Shown here one piece after another: positions 9,300-20,680 of a DNA stretch of 64,000 nt; the first letter of the stretch is position 1; the number at the start of each line of letters is the position of its first letter. Source of the stretch: Sulfurovum sp. (lineage in GTDB: Bacteria; Campylobacterota; Campylobacteria; Campylobacterales; Sulfurovaceae). The translations under genes were made by a program, and so were the position numbers. The notes under the pieces are model-generated. The model ran no database searches and was not told the origin of the DNA. It saw only the letters and a program-made list of their open reading frames with translations. The stretch spans positions 25,202 to 89,201 of the forward strand of contig JALWTA010000011.1 of assembly GCA_027082955.1 (NCBI GenBank). The letters are read 5' to 3'.

Positions 9300-10451
9300 C
9301 TACTCAAAATAGTTCATGATCGTATAGCCGCCGGCTTTGAGATATTCGTCTTTTTTCATAAGTTTCAAATCACTCTGCATCATCTCATGTACAAGCTCTT
9401 CAAGTGTATGCTCCGGCACCCATCCGAGTTTCTCCTTCGCTTTGGTCGCATCGCCTATCAGCATATCTACTTCTGTAGGTCTGAAGTAGCGTGGATCGAC
9501 AGCGACAACAACCTTTCCTGTTAGATCTTGAATGTTAAATTTTGAATTTTGAATAAGAGATTTTGCTTTGTCAACATCTACTGATGTTACAATACCGACC
9601 TCATCAACCCCTTCTCCTCTAAACTCAAGCTCCATACCGACATACCCAAACGCCATCTTTACAAAGTCACGTACACTTGTGGTTTTGCCTGTTGCAATCA
9701 CCCAGTCTTCGGGTTCGTCCGCTTGTAAGATCATCCACATCATACGCACATAGTCTTTGGCATGCCCCCAGTCCCGTTTGGCATCAAGGTTGCCAAGATA
9801 AAGCTTCTCCTGTAAACCCAATGCGATTTTGCTCGCCGCACGCGTGATCTTTCTCGTAACGAAGGTCTCTCCCCTTACCGGGCTTTCATGGTTGAAGAGG
9901 ATACCGTTGCAGGCAAACATCCCGTATGCTTCGCGATAATTGACTGTGATCCAGTAAGCGTACATCTTCGCCACCGCATAAGGGCTGCGCGGATAAAAAG
10001 GAGTCTTTTCATTTTGCGGTACCTCTTGCACTTTTCCGTAAAGCTCGCTGGTACTTGCCTGATAGATCCTTGTTCTCTTCTCCAAGCCCAAAAGACGCAC
10101 CGCCTCAAGGATGCGAAGTGTGCCTGTTCCGTCTGCATTGGCGACATATTCGGGCTCTTCGAAACTGACCGCCACATGGCTCATTGCTGCGAGGTTGTAG
10201 ATCTCATCAGGTTGCGTCTCCTGAATGATACGCGTTAAGTTCATACTGTCGGTCATATCACCGTAATGAAGGATGAAGTTTCTGTTATCCACATGTGGGT
10301 CTTGATAGAGGTGGTCTATCCTGTCTGTGTTAAAAAGCGAGCTTCGGCGTTTGATGCCGTGTACGACATACCCCTTTTTTAAAAGCAGTTCACTCAAGTA
10401 GGCACCATCCTGTCCTGTCACCCCCGTGATCAACGCAACTTTTTTACTCAT
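9300..10451 (-). CDS. gmd: GDP-mannose 4,6-dehydratase
   Basis: [70 protein letters not shown]. Confidence 0.96.
   Translation of the reverse strand: MSKKVALITGVTGQDGAYLSELLLKKGYVVHGIKRRSSLFNTDRIDHLYQDPHVDNRNFILHYGDMTDSMNLTRIIQETQPDEIYNLAAMSHVAVSFEEPEYVANADGTGTLRILEAVRLLGLEKRTRIYQASTSELYGKVQEVPQNEKTPFYPRSPYAVAKMYAYWITVNYREAYGMFACNGILFNHESPVRGETFVTRKITRAASKIALGLQEKLYLGNLDAKRDWGHAKDYVRMMWMILQADEPEDWVIATGKTTSVRDFVKMAFGYVGMELEFRGEGVDEVGIVTSVDVDKAKSLIQNSKFNIQDLTGKVVVAVDPRYFRPTEVDMLIGDATKAKEKLGWVPEHTLEELVHEMMQSDLKLMKKDEYLKAGGYTIMNYFE
9520..9554. repeat. Degenerate heptamer array (GTTAGAT CTTGAAT GTTAAAT TTTGAAT TTTGAAT) inside gmd
   Basis: Five consecutive 7-nt units; translated in frame as approximately [12 protein letters not shown]. 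Confidence 0.8.
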
Positions 10452-11785
10452 TCAAATATCCTTTTGTAGTCATCTTCAAGCCTCACAATGTCATCCTCAC
10501 CCGTATATTCACCCACCTGTACCTCGATGATGACAAGCGGCAGTCTGCCTTGGTTCTCCAGCCTGTGCACCTCTCCCGCTTTGATATAGGTCGATTCGTT
10601 CGGATTGACGATGTAGCTCTTCTCCCCTACCGTGACCGTCGCGCTGCCGCTGAGCACTACCCAATGTTCATTACGGTGGTAATGCTTTTGCAGGCTCAGG
10701 CGTTTGCCTGGCTTGACCTCGATGCGTTTGATCTTGTAGCCGTCATTTTCATCAAGTATCGTGTAGGTGCCCCACGGACGGTAGCCGGTGGTATGTACAT
10801 CGGGCAGTGTAGAGCCCTCCTTTTTAAGCCTCTGCACAACCTCTCTAACCTTTTGAGAACTCCCTTTTTTAGCAATAAGCAGCGCATCGGGAGTATCGAC
10901 GACGATCAGATCCTCCACATCGACGAGTGCCGTCTCCTTGTTGGAGAGTATCAGGTTGCCTGCTTCATCGTTGGGCATCTGCTTGGCAAGTGCATCGAAA
11001 CTGCCCATATCCGACCATCCCATATCGGCAGGAACCACTTTGACATTTTTGGCTTTTTCCATAACGGCATAGTCGATGCTCTTAGAGGGAATATGCGCCA
11101 TATCTTCATGTAAAATGCGTATGGTGTCAGCTTTTTTCGCATTGACAAAAGCGCGATGCGAAGCTTCATAGATATCAGGGGCATGCATCTTTAATGCTTC
11201 CAGATAGACTCCTGCTTTAAAACAGAACATACCGGAGTTCCAGTAGTAGTTGCCCGCATCAACATACGCCTGCGCGCTTGCTGCATCGGGTTTTTCACGG
11301 AAGCTTACAACATCGTTGCCTTGCGCTTCAATGTAGCCAAATCCCGTCTCGGCATACTCAGGGACGATGCCGAATGTCACCAGCATATCTTTTTGGGCAA
11401 ACGTTTTTGCCTGCCTCACAGCATCTGCGTAGGCAGTTTCATCTTTGATGAGGTGATCAGAAGGGGTTACCAGCACGCTCTCCTTGGCATCCAAGGCAAA
11501 ACAGGCAAGTGCGATCGCCGGTGCGGTGTTGCGTCCCAGAGGTTCCAAAATATAGGTATCTGCTTTTGTGCCCATCTCCTCTATCTGGTCAAGCGCCAAA
11601 AAGTACTGTTCGGTGTTGGAGACGATCACTGTTTTGTCACACACATCAGCATTTCTCTGTACTGTTAGCTGAAACAGCGATCTGTCTCCAAAAAGCTTGA
11701 CAAACTGCTTGGGCATCAGCGTACGAGAAAGCGGCCAAAGCCTTGTTCCGCTGCCACCGCATAAAATGATATTGGTCACCTTCAT
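10448..11785 (-). CDS. manC: Mannose-1-phosphate guanylyltransferase/mannose-6-phosphate isomerase
   Basis: [21 protein letters not shown]-terminal cupin [45 protein letters not shown]. Confidence 0.95.
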   Translation of the reverse strand: MKVTNIILCGGSGTRLWPLSRTLMPKQFVKLFGDRSLFQLTVQRNADVCDKTVIVSNTEQYFLALDQIEEMGTKADTYILEPLGRNTAPAIALACFALDAKESVLVTPSDHLIKDETAYADAVRQAKTFAQKDMLVTFGIVPEYAETGFGYIEAQGNDVVSFREKPDAASAQAYVDAGNYYWNSGMFCFKAGVYLEALKMHAPDIYEASHRAFVNAKKADTIRILHEDMAHIPSKSIDYAVMEKAKNVKVVPADMGWSDMGSFDALAKQMPNDEAGNLILSNKETALVDVEDLIVVDTPDALLIAKKGSSQKVREVVQRLKKEGSTLPDVHTTGYRPWGTYTILDENDGYKIKRIEVKPGKRLSLQKHYHRNEHWVVLSGSATVTVGEKSYIVNPNESTYIKAGEVHRLENQGRLPLVIIEVQVGEYTGEDDIVRLEDDYKRIFE

Positions 11786-11800
11786 TCTCCTCTATTCTCT

Positions 11801-14185
11801 CTACTTGCGTTTTCTTCTAAACCACCAGAATACAATACCGCCTAGCAGGATCAAACCTGCACCTATTTGTGCCCATGCACTTACTAGTACCGTTTTATGC
11901 ACAATCTCATTGTGTTTTTTTCTGTCAATTTTGATACCTGCCATTTGGGCAATATGGGTCATGGCAGAGACTGCCAGGCTTTGGCTTGGGATCTCTTTGT
12001 GGCAAGAGAGACAGACACCGCGACGGTCAAGTTTGCTGCGCTGTGCATTGGAGAGCGGTGCGGCAAGATTCCAATGATTATCGACTGTTTGCAGCCAGGT
12101 ACCGTTCTCATCTACAAAACGGCTCCAGTCAATGCCAAAGTTGTCAATTTTTGGTTTTTGTGTCACAAATTTGTCAGGGATCATTCTCCCATCTGCCGTT
12201 TTCAAGCCGACATTCCAGTCCTTCGTCTGGTTTCCAAAGAGTTTTCCCCCTTCAATACCATACCCCATCGCCTGAGGATTGGTATGACAGCTTTCACATG
12301 CTCTTGCCTTTTTTTGTACCGTATGTGAGTGCACTGCCGCCATCACGATACCGGGCAGTTTTCGCTTGGAGTCTGGATGTTTATAGTCTGGCATCATATT
12401 GACATGGTTCTGCTGTACTGCCTTCCCGTCTTTGCCGATGACGGTAATGACCACCTGACATCCGGGCATCGCAGGAGAAATGCGCCCTTCACCGTTTTGC
12501 ACAAGCGGCGGATTCTCCCATCGAAGATAACTGCGGGTTTCAGTGACTTTCCCGTCGATAAGATACTGCTTGAGAGTACCCTGCATCTGTGCCGTACGTC
12601 CATGCATATCATGGGCATGTGCACTCGCCAGCCAGTCCACACTTTTTTTGCCTTTTGAGTAGTCGATCTTGACATGGCAACCGTAACACTGAGGCACCCA
12701 TGTATCATGACAGGTATAGCACTCCATCCTGTCGTTATGCATCCCAATACGATCCATCGCCAGCAGACCTTGTGCAGAAAGTTTCTTTTCCTGTTTAAGC
12801 TTTTTGAGCGGATGAAGCGTCAAATCTTTGCCGCTGGCAAGATGCACCACAACATCATTGCCTTTGCGAACGACATTTTTGTAAGCATTGCCCCGCGCAG
12901 TCCGAAGATACCCGTCCATAGGCGGATAGTGTGTCCCTTTTTTGAGGTAGTCCGCCAGTGTCTTGGCAACACCTCTTGCTTTGCCTGATGCCGGCTTGGT
13001 CGCAAATTCATCTCCATATCCCAGAGGCAGTTCCCACGGATATTTTTTGGTCGTACCATGACAATCCTGACACTCAATCTCTACCGGTGCGAGTGTCGCA
13101 CCGCTGATGAAGCCGTCACCGTGAAGGTCACGGGTTGTATGACAATCCTGACAGAGCATCCCTTTTTTACGGTGCACATCCTCTTTAAGGTGTATATAGT
13201 GCTTGGTATGCAGCTTGGGCTGTCCCTTTCCTGTATCGTCAAACGTCGGACTGTAGTTGGTTTCCATCAGCCCTTCATAACTCACCCCGATGCGTTTCCC
13301 GCGGTTATGGCAGGTAGAGCAGGTCTTGGTCGGTACTCCGGTATAATTGATGTCATTAACATGTACCACCGCATTGCGCGATGCCTGTATCTCATGTACA
13401 AGCAGGTGTCCGGGTTTGTTTTTGGGAATGGTCGGGTCTTTTCCTTCGTAAAAGCCGCTGTTGGAGTAGGGAATATGGCATGCTGAACACCCTATGCCAC
13501 GGTAATCTCCCCGTTTCTGCCTTCCTTTGCTGCCGGTATGGCAACGCAGACACTGGTTTCGCAAATAGGTATAGGCGGCCAATTCGGGATGCTTTGTTGC
13601 CTCTTCCGCCGTCGGTGCAGGAGGAATCTGCCTGTTAGCCTTCGGATAGACCTGAGGATTGAGTTTTGCCAGTTTCTGCATATATTTTTTATAGACTTCC
13701 GTCCCCAGTCTTGCATGCGGATCGGAAGGGTTTTGGGTATTGTAGTTCGCCATGGTATGCCTGTAGCCTTCCAATCCGCCAAAACTGTAGAGCACTCCGT
13801 GAATCTTGCCCTGTTCTGTCATCATAAGGCTGTTAAACTGTGCAGCTACCTGCTCCTTGTGGCACATCCCGCAGGTATTGCGGTTGATCCATGGGCTTCC
13901 CGGATCCGGATAAAATGTTTTGGGACCTTCGTGTGCAGCAAAATAGGCTGCCGTTCCGCTGTGAGCTGCCGATTTTTCTGTTGCTTCAGGGTTTCCTCCG
14001 TGGCAGACAATACAACTGTTTTGCGCATACCCTGCCTTTGCCGCTTTTTTGGCAATGGCTTTTGCCATACCGGTATCAGGCTGCCGGATATGCTCGATAC
14101 CGCCGTGGCATGCCAAACAGTTATTTCCTGCCGAGGCGAGCAAATAGCCTGTGAGAGCGCACACAAGAAGAAATCCCTTGAGCAT
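11801..14185 (-). CDS. Dodecaheme c-type cytochrome (12 CxxCH), signal peptide and C-terminal TM anchor
   Basis: Twelve CxxCH motifs counted (CLACH, CIVCH, CGMCH, CLRCH, CSACH, CSTCH, CQDCH x2, CYTCH, CYGCH, CESCH, CLSCH); C-terminal LVSAWAQIGAGLILLGGIVFWWFRRKRK. Confidence 0.9.
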   Translation of the reverse strand: MLKGFLLVCALTGYLLASAGNNCLACHGGIEHIRQPDTGMAKAIAKKAAKAGYAQNSCIVCHGGNPEATEKSAAHSGTAAYFAAHEGPKTFYPDPGSPWINRNTCGMCHKEQVAAQFNSLMMTEQGKIHGVLYSFGGLEGYRHTMANYNTQNPSDPHARLGTEVYKKYMQKLAKLNPQVYPKANRQIPPAPTAEEATKHPELAAYTYLRNQCLRCHTGSKGRQKRGDYRGIGCSACHIPYSNSGFYEGKDPTIPKNKPGHLLVHEIQASRNAVVHVNDINYTGVPTKTCSTCHNRGKRIGVSYEGLMETNYSPTFDDTGKGQPKLHTKHYIHLKEDVHRKKGMLCQDCHTTRDLHGDGFISGATLAPVEIECQDCHGTTKKYPWELPLGYGDEFATKPASGKARGVAKTLADYLKKGTHYPPMDGYLRTARGNAYKNVVRKGNDVVVHLASGKDLTLHPLKKLKQEKKLSAQGLLAMDRIGMHNDRMECYTCHDTWVPQCYGCHVKIDYSKGKKSVDWLASAHAHDMHGRTAQMQGTLKQYLIDGKVTETRSYLRWENPPLVQNGEGRISPAMPGCQVVITVIGKDGKAVQQNHVNMMPDYKHPDSKRKLPGIVMAAVHSHTVQKKARACESCHTNPQAMGYGIEGGKLFGNQTKDWNVGLKTADGRMIPDKFVTQKPKIDNFGIDWSRFVDENGTWLQTVDNHWNLAAPLSNAQRSKLDRRGVCLSCHKEIPSQSLAVSAMTHIAQMAGIKIDRKKHNEIVHKTVLVSAWAQIGAGLILLGGIVFWWFRRKRK

Positions 14186-14292
14186 GTTCTATCCTTTTGT
14201 GGAATATTGGGAGATTATTATACCCAAAAACCTTACTCTGTCCATCCTTATGCTATAATTTTTGAAATTTGACAAGAATTGGAAGATTGAGA

Positions 14293-15111
14293 ATGAAACA
14301 ATCCATATTTTTACTTTTGTTTATAGTAACAGGTATTCTCCATGCCAAACCGGTTGATGCCATTGCACTCATTGTCGAGGGAGAGCCTGTCACAACTGCC
14401 GAGATACGGGCTGTAGAACAGCAGACGGGGACCTCTCACAAAGAGGCTGTAGACCTGCTCATTCAGGACAGACTCCAGAAAGCAGCAATGAAAAATATTA
14501 TGGTTCCTGAAAGTGACATTGACAATGAGATCGACCGCATTGCAAAACAAAACGGTATCAGTGTCAAAAAAATGCAGCAGGTACTCAAACAGCAAGGGAC
14601 TTCATGGACAAAATACAGAGAGGCGATCCGGAACGGATTGAAAAAAAGAAAATTCTTTCAGGAAAAGGTCGCCAAAACCCTGCCAGCGCCGACAGAGGAT
14701 GAGCTGAAACTTTACTACCAGAATCATAAAGCACAATTTATACTCCCCTCAGTCATTAAAGCCGTTGAATATACAGCTCCGACCAAAGCCAAGATTGAAG
14801 CCTTTATCCACGGCAAACAACACAGCGGCGTTCATCACAAAAATGTATCAAAACAGACAGCACATCTTAATCCTGCTCTGCTCTCTATGCTGATGCAGAC
14901 CCCCAACGGTGCGTTTACTGCACCGATCAATGCCGGAGACCACTATGTCGTCTACAAGGTAAAAACAAAAGAGGGGCGCAGAGAAATGCCGTTTGAAACA
15001 GCAAAAAACGCTGTTGCCGCACGCTGGAGACAGAACCAGCAGCAACAGGCGCTCAAAGACTATTTTAAAAAAATGAAAACCGAAGCCGATATACGAATCA
15101 TCAGACAATAA
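14293..15111 (+). CDS. Periplasmic peptidyl-prolyl cis-trans isomerase, SurA/parvulin-like
   Basis: Start taken at MKQSIFLLLFIVTGILHA signal peptide; VDAIALIVEGEPVTTAEI SurA_N-like region. Confidence 0.72.
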   Translation: MKQSIFLLLFIVTGILHAKPVDAIALIVEGEPVTTAEIRAVEQQTGTSHKEAVDLLIQDRLQKAAMKNIMVPESDIDNEIDRIAKQNGISVKKMQQVLKQQGTSWTKYREAIRNGLKKRKFFQEKVAKTLPAPTEDELKLYYQNHKAQFILPSVIKAVEYTAPTKAKIEAFIHGKQHSGVHHKNVSKQTAHLNPALLSMLMQTPNGAFTAPINAGDHYVVYKVKTKEGRREMPFETAKNAVAARWRQNQQQQALKDYFKKMKTEADIRIIRQ

Positions 15112-15120
15112 AGAGGAAAC

Positions 15121-15690
15121 ATGGGATTGAAATCAGACAAATGGATACGTGAAAAATCACTCAATGAGGAGATGATCTCTCCCTTTGTAGAAGGACTGGT
15201 CGGAGAGGGAGTTGTCAGCTACGGGTTAAGCTCTTACGGGTACGACATCCGTGTCAGTGACGAGTTCAAGATCTTTACCAACATCAATGCAGAAGTGGTA
15301 GACCCCAAGGATTTCAACGAAAATAATGTGGTCGATTTCAAAGGGGATATCTGCATTGTGCCGCCAAACTCCTTTGCACTGGCACGTACTATCGAGTACT
15401 TCAAAATGCCAAAAGATACCCTTGCGATCTGTTTGGGTAAAAGCACCTATGCACGCTGCGGTATCATCGTCAATGTCACCCCTTTTGAACCGGGCTTTGA
15501 AGGGCATATCACCATCGAGATATCCAATACTACCCCGCTTCCAGCAAAGATCTACGCCAATGAAGGGATCGCACAGGTACTCTTTTTGCAAGGAGATGAA
15601 CAGTGTGAAACGACCTACTCTGACCGCAAAGGGAAATACCAGAGCCAAACCGGCATCACACTGCCGCGCATTCTGAAACAAAAGGCGTAA
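15121..15690 (+). CDS. dcd: dCTP deaminase
   Basis: [71 protein letters not shown]. Confidence 0.96.
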   Translation: MGLKSDKWIREKSLNEEMISPFVEGLVGEGVVSYGLSSYGYDIRVSDEFKIFTNINAEVVDPKDFNENNVVDFKGDICIVPPNSFALARTIEYFKMPKDTLAICLGKSTYARCGIIVNVTPFEPGFEGHITIEISNTTPLPAKIYANEGIAQVLFLQGDEQCETTYSDRKGKYQSQTGITLPRILKQKA

Positions 15691-15695
15691 CAGCC

Positions 15696-16859
15696 TTACC
15701 GCTCTTCTTTTGAAGCATACAAACCAACCCCAAAGATCCCAGCCAATATCGCTGTACCCGTAAGCGAAAACAGCAACGCACTCTGCATACCCAAGTGCTC
15801 CCAGATCATACCGCTCACATAGGCACCTACAGCACTAAAGAGTGCGACACCGGCATAAAAAACACCATAGACAGACCCCCGGTTGTCGGCACGCTGGGAG
15901 ATGAAAGCCCGGTTAGCATTGAGAGAAGCTACAGTAAAAAGCCCCAAAAAGGCATAGGCAATCCATGTGTAGATCGGTTCTTGCAGATAGAGCAACCCCT
16001 GAGCAATGATCCCGCAGAAATACGCAAACAGCAACATACGTTCAGCACCGAACCTGTCAATGAACAGTCCGAACCCGTAACTGGTCAATGTCTGTACGCC
16101 GGCAGAAACTGCAAAAAGCAGCGGGATTGTCGCTATGGAGATTCCTATATTTTTTGCCTGCATTGTAAAAAAAGCGTCACTAAACATAAAGAGCAGAAAA
16201 AGAAAATAGAACAGAAGCGACCCAATACTCTTTTTGTCCTTCTCTGTCAGCACGAAATGTTCTCTGGATACTGCTTCGGGTTTTGCAACATCTTTGACAA
16301 AGAATGCAACAAGGACAACCCCAATGATGCCTGGCAGCAAGGTCGCATAGAAGAGTGTCCGGATCACCGTTTCATTTTGACCGAAGAACCACAAAATGCC
16401 AAAAAGGATCAATATACCGCTAAGCTCTCCGGCGATATCCATCGTTTTGTGAAAGCCAAAGGTTTTCCCCGAAGCATTGGCTTTACTGTATTTAGAGATC
16501 ATCAGATCTTTGGGAGCTGAACGCAACCCTTTTCCCAAACGTTCAAAGGCTTTGAGTGCGGCTACACTTTTATAGCCGTGCGTCATACCTATGAGTGGCT
16601 TGCTCAGGGCAGAAAGCGCATACCCGCCGACAACAAGCGGCTTAACAATACCATAGCGGTCGGAAACATATCCTGAGAACAGACGCAGTGCATAGGAAAC
16701 GAAGGTAGCAAGGGCAACGATGATCCCCAGCTTGTCCATCCCTTCATGGAGTACCACCACAACAAAAATAGGCAGAATGGGGTTGATCATAGCTGACGCC
16801 ATATCGGTAAAAAAGCTCACCCAGCCAAGCATCACCACATTTTTGTCAATCGTTTTCAT
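15696..16859 (-). CDS. MFS transporter
   Basis: 12-TM MFS pattern; SGYVSDRYGIVKPLVVGGYALSALSKP. Confidence 0.85.
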   Translation of the reverse strand: MKTIDKNVVMLGWVSFFTDMASAMINPILPIFVVVVLHEGMDKLGIIVALATFVSYALRLFSGYVSDRYGIVKPLVVGGYALSALSKPLIGMTHGYKSVAALKAFERLGKGLRSAPKDLMISKYSKANASGKTFGFHKTMDIAGELSGILILFGILWFFGQNETVIRTLFYATLLPGIIGVVLVAFFVKDVAKPEAVSREHFVLTEKDKKSIGSLLFYFLFLLFMFSDAFFTMQAKNIGISIATIPLLFAVSAGVQTLTSYGFGLFIDRFGAERMLLFAYFCGIIAQGLLYLQEPIYTWIAYAFLGLFTVASLNANRAFISQRADNRGSVYGVFYAGVALFSAVGAYVSGMIWEHLGMQSALLFSLTGTAILAGIFGVGLYASKEER

Positions 16860-16918
16860 GCTACCTGCATCCTATTTGAACATTTCGCCGATTTGCTGCC
16901 GCAGAAAAGATGCATCAT

Positions 16919-19900
16919 TCACTCCTCTATCTTCCCTTCATACCACTTTCGAAGCCATCTGTCCATCGGGCTGATCATACGGTAGATCACGGGCACGACC
17001 AGCAGCGTCAATACCATCGAGCTTAAAAGTCCGCCAATGACTGCGATCGCCATCGGTGCTTTGGTCTCACTTCCCAAAGAATTGCTCAATGCCAAAGGCA
17101 GCATAGCAAAGATCATCGCGATAGTGGTCATCAAAATAGGGCGAAGACGCTTTTCTCCCGCTTCAAGCAAAGCGGCATTTGCATCTTTCCCTCTGGCTAC
17201 CGCTTCATTGGCAAAATCCACCAGCAACACTGCATTCTTGCCTACCATTCCCATAAGCAGCATAAAGCCGATCATCACAAAAAGGCTGAAGTGCTGCCCG
17301 GTGAGAAGGAGCGCAACCATGACCCCGATGATACTCAACGGCAACGCCACCATAATAATGACAGGCTGAATGAGCGACTCATACAAGATCGCCAAAATAA
17401 TGAACATCAAAATAACAGAAAGTCCCAATGCTGCACCGAATGCCTTGTTGGTCTTGACCATCTCATCGGCAAAACCGGTGAACTTGTAATGCACACTAGG
17501 CGGCAGGAGTTTGTCTATCCCTTGTTTGGTGTATTTCACTGCACCGCCAAGGTCCAGTCCGAACAGGTCTGCATAGACCGTCACCTGACGCTGCCTGTCA
17601 AAATGGTAGATCGCCGCGATCGATTTGGTTTTAACAAATCTGACCAGACCGTCAAGATAGACCAGTTGCCCATTGGCGGCTCTGAGCTGAATTTTTTTAA
17701 GGTCATCAAGGCTTACCCTGTGTGCATCATCAAAACGCAGTGTAATGTTGTACTGCTTCCCTTTTTCTTCAAAATAGGAGATCTCCAGATCACTCGAGAA
17801 AGCAATGGAGATCGCCTGTGCAATCTGAGAAGCAGAGATCCCGAGACGGTTGGCATTCTCTCTAAGAATATTGATATCGATCTGCGGTTTTCCCTCATCC
17901 ATATTGGTGTCTATATCGACAAAGCCTTTTTTCTTGGAAAGATAGGCAACAAGTCTCTTCTTTGCCACTTTTAGATCATTGAACGAATCGGACTTCAACA
18001 CGATCTGATACGGGACTGAGACACCGGCACCCTTGATGCTCGGAATAGCCGCTGCCGTAATATACATCTTCTTCTGATACGGTTTAAGCTTTTCCCGGAA
18101 ATTCTGAATAATCTGTTCCTGTCTGATGCTTCTTTTGCTCTTGGGAGTCAGTTTAACATAGATAAGGGCTTTGTTCTTCTCTTTGACCGAGTTGTAGCCG
18201 ACACTCAATGTAGTAAAAAGGACATTTTTGTCTTTTCTGACCATATCTTCAATGGTTTTGGATTCCCTGATCATCTCTGCAAGCGAAATACCCGGCTGTG
18301 CACGCATCTTGATTTCAAATTCCGCTTTGTCCTCTTTGGGGATAAAATCCATCCCTATCTTCGGGAAAAGGCTCAAAGAACCTACAAAGACTGCCAAAAC
18401 AAGGATCAGTGTACTGACCTTAAAACGCAATACCAGTTTCAGCAGCAAATCATACACCCTCTCCATTGCTTTGAAGAACGGCTCTGTAGCAGAATAGAAC
18501 CAGCTCTCTTTTTTATGCAGCACCCTTGCACTCAGACTCGGCATAAAGGTCATTGCTACCGTATAGGATATCACCACGGCAAAACCGACCGTCATAGCGA
18601 AACTCTCAAAGAACTTACCAACGATCCCGCTCATATTGGCAACAGGGATGAAGACAGCAAGCAACATTGCAGAGATCGCAAAAATAGCAAATGCCATCTC
18701 TTTTACCCCGTCGACCGCTGCTTCAAACCTGCCCATTCCCGCTTCCATTTTCTTGTAAATATTTTCAAGTACAACAATAGCATCATCAATGATGATACCA
18801 ATCGAGAGCGTCAGCCCGATCAGTGTCATTTTGTTCAGATCGAACCCCATAAAGTTCATCAATGCAATCGTGCCCAGAATAGAGATGGGGATGGAGAGTG
18901 CAGAAACCACAGTAATGGTAAAGTTTCTCAGAAAGCCAAAAATAATGATGACTGCCAGGAAAGCACCATAGATCAGGTCAAACTCCACATCTTTTAGCGA
19001 ATGGATAATAAACGGTGTGGTATCCTGAAGGATCTGTACACCGTATTTGTCGCCTGCCATGTTCCGAAGAGTTGGAACAGCCTCTTTCACACGTTTGACA
19101 ATATCAAGCGTATTGGTTCCCGAAATTTTCTGCACCTCGAGCATGACACCCGGTACTCCGTTATAAGAGGCATAACTGTCAGGATCACTGAGCGTATCTT
19201 CAACCTTTGCGACATCTTTAAGACGGATATCATCTTTGATAATAATATTTTTAAGCGCTTCCACATTCAAAGCATCCGCTTTGGTCTTGAGAATGAACTC
19301 CTTGCTCTTTGTAATGAGCTTTCCGCCGCCGATTTTGACATTCTCTCTCTTAACGATACTGTTAAGCTCGCGTACCGTAATGCCAAACTTGTTCAGTTGT
19401 CTAATATCAGGGAATATCTTGATCTCCCTGTCACGATAACCGATAATATTGATTGAGCCCACACCGTTGATCTTTTGCAGCGATGGCTTCACCTTCTCGT
19501 CTGCAAAAAGCATGAGGTTGTTAAGTGTATCGTTTTTGGCGGTCAAAAAGACATTGACCACCGGTGCCCCGCCGATGTCCAGTTTGCTTACCAAGGGTGT
19601 CTTGGCATCTTTTGGAAGGACAACGGCAGAGACTTTGTCTCGCACATCGTTAGTCGCCTCATTGATATCACGCTCCAAAAAGAACTTCACCATCACGACC
19701 GATGCGCCCTCGGAGCTTGTAGAGGTGATAGTATCCACACCGCCAATGCGCGAAATCGCCTCTTCTATCTTGTCGGTTACCTGCGATTCTACCGTACTTG
19801 CTTCCGCACCTGGGTAGATGGTCTTGATCGTCACTATTGGAAAATCTACATTGGGGAAAAGTGCCGAGGGCATGCTTTTGAAACTGAGCCATCCAAAGAT

Positions 19901-19960
19901 CACCAGTGTAAAAGCATACATCAGTGTCGCAATGGGTCTGTTTATGGCTAACTTATACAT
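16919..19960 (-). CDS. RND efflux transporter permease (AcrB/MexF-like)
   Basis: 1013 aa; VDFPIVTIKTIYPGAEASTVESQVTDKIE; IIIDDAIVVLENIYK; GMVGKNAVLLVDFANEA. Confidence 0.95.
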   Translation of the reverse strand: MYKLAINRPIATLMYAFTLVIFGWLSFKSMPSALFPNVDFPIVTIKTIYPGAEASTVESQVTDKIEEAISRIGGVDTITSTSSEGASVVMVKFFLERDINEATNDVRDKVSAVVLPKDAKTPLVSKLDIGGAPVVNVFLTAKNDTLNNLMLFADEKVKPSLQKINGVGSINIIGYRDREIKIFPDIRQLNKFGITVRELNSIVKRENVKIGGGKLITKSKEFILKTKADALNVEALKNIIIKDDIRLKDVAKVEDTLSDPDSYASYNGVPGVMLEVQKISGTNTLDIVKRVKEAVPTLRNMAGDKYGVQILQDTTPFIIHSLKDVEFDLIYGAFLAVIIIFGFLRNFTITVVSALSIPISILGTIALMNFMGFDLNKMTLIGLTLSIGIIIDDAIVVLENIYKKMEAGMGRFEAAVDGVKEMAFAIFAISAMLLAVFIPVANMSGIVGKFFESFAMTVGFAVVISYTVAMTFMPSLSARVLHKKESWFYSATEPFFKAMERVYDLLLKLVLRFKVSTLILVLAVFVGSLSLFPKIGMDFIPKEDKAEFEIKMRAQPGISLAEMIRESKTIEDMVRKDKNVLFTTLSVGYNSVKEKNKALIYVKLTPKSKRSIRQEQIIQNFREKLKPYQKKMYITAAAIPSIKGAGVSVPYQIVLKSDSFNDLKVAKKRLVAYLSKKKGFVDIDTNMDEGKPQIDINILRENANRLGISASQIAQAISIAFSSDLEISYFEEKGKQYNITLRFDDAHRVSLDDLKKIQLRAANGQLVYLDGLVRFVKTKSIAAIYHFDRQRQVTVYADLFGLDLGGAVKYTKQGIDKLLPPSVHYKFTGFADEMVKTNKAFGAALGLSVILMFIILAILYESLIQPVIIMVALPLSIIGVMVALLLTGQHFSLFVMIGFMLLMGMVGKNAVLLVDFANEAVARGKDANAALLEAGEKRLRPILMTTIAMIFAMLPLALSNSLGSETKAPMAIAVIGGLLSSMVLTLLVVPVIYRMISPMDRWLRKWYEGKIEE

Positions 19961-19969
19961 CTGTCTGTC

Positions 19970-20680
19970 CTACTTCGCATCAGGGAGGATGATCACACCG
20001 TCTCCGAAAAGACCGGGCGCAAATCCTTTGGCTTCCACCTCTGCTCTGATCTTTCTGTTGGCACTGTTCGCATAAGGGTACACTTTGCTAATCTTGCCTG
20101 TGTAAACGGTTTTATCTCCATCCACACTGTACTTGAATGTCAAACCAGGCTTTAACACTCTCCAGTACTTTTGATCGACCGCTAACACCAGTTTTCTTCT
20201 TTTTAGACTCTGTATCTTCATGACCGTCCTGATCATTGCACCAGAAACCACATCTCCAACCTCAACGCTTTTTGCATAGATAACACCGTCAAAGGGCGCC
20301 TTGATCTGTGTTTTGTCCAGCAACGCCTGCTGATAGGCTACCTGCGCTTTGCTCTGTTCATATTTGAAAGCATAGGCATCAAACTTTGAAGCATCCACCA
20401 GCGTCTTGACCTTCAACTGCCTATCATAATCTCTCTTTGCATACTTCATGGCTATTTGCGCAATATCCAGCGCCGCTTTCAGATCGGCATTGTTCAGTTC
20501 TGCAAGAATATCTCCTTTTTTCACAACCGAAGCCACATCGACATTTACCTTTCCCACTGTCCCGCTGGATGTAAATGCCAGATCGGCATGCTGAGCCGCC
20601 TCCACATTGAATGTTGCATATATCTCTTCTGCTCTCAGGCTCATTATTGCCAATAACAGGCTCAATACAATCTTTTTCAT
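19970..20680 (-). CDS. RND efflux periplasmic adaptor (membrane fusion protein)
   Basis: Barrel-sandwich hybrid motifs GTVGKVNVDVASVVKKGDILAELNNADLK and IKAPFDGVIYAKSVEVGDVVSG. Confidence 0.9.
   Translation of the reverse strand: MKKIVLSLLLAIMSLRAEEIYATFNVEAAQHADLAFTSSGTVGKVNVDVASVVKKGDILAELNNADLKAALDIAQIAMKYAKRDYDRQLKVKTLVDASKFDAYAFKYEQSKAQVAYQQALLDKTQIKAPFDGVIYAKSVEVGDVVSGAMIRTVMKIQSLKRRKLVLAVDQKYWRVLKPGLTFKYSVDGDKTVYTGKISKVYPYANSANRKIRAEVEAKGFAPGLFGDGVIILPDAK

Noticed and set aside
13538-14272. 244-aa ORF antisense to the multiheme cytochrome
   Set aside because: Cys/Arg-rich translation is the mirror of CxxCH-dense coding sequence.
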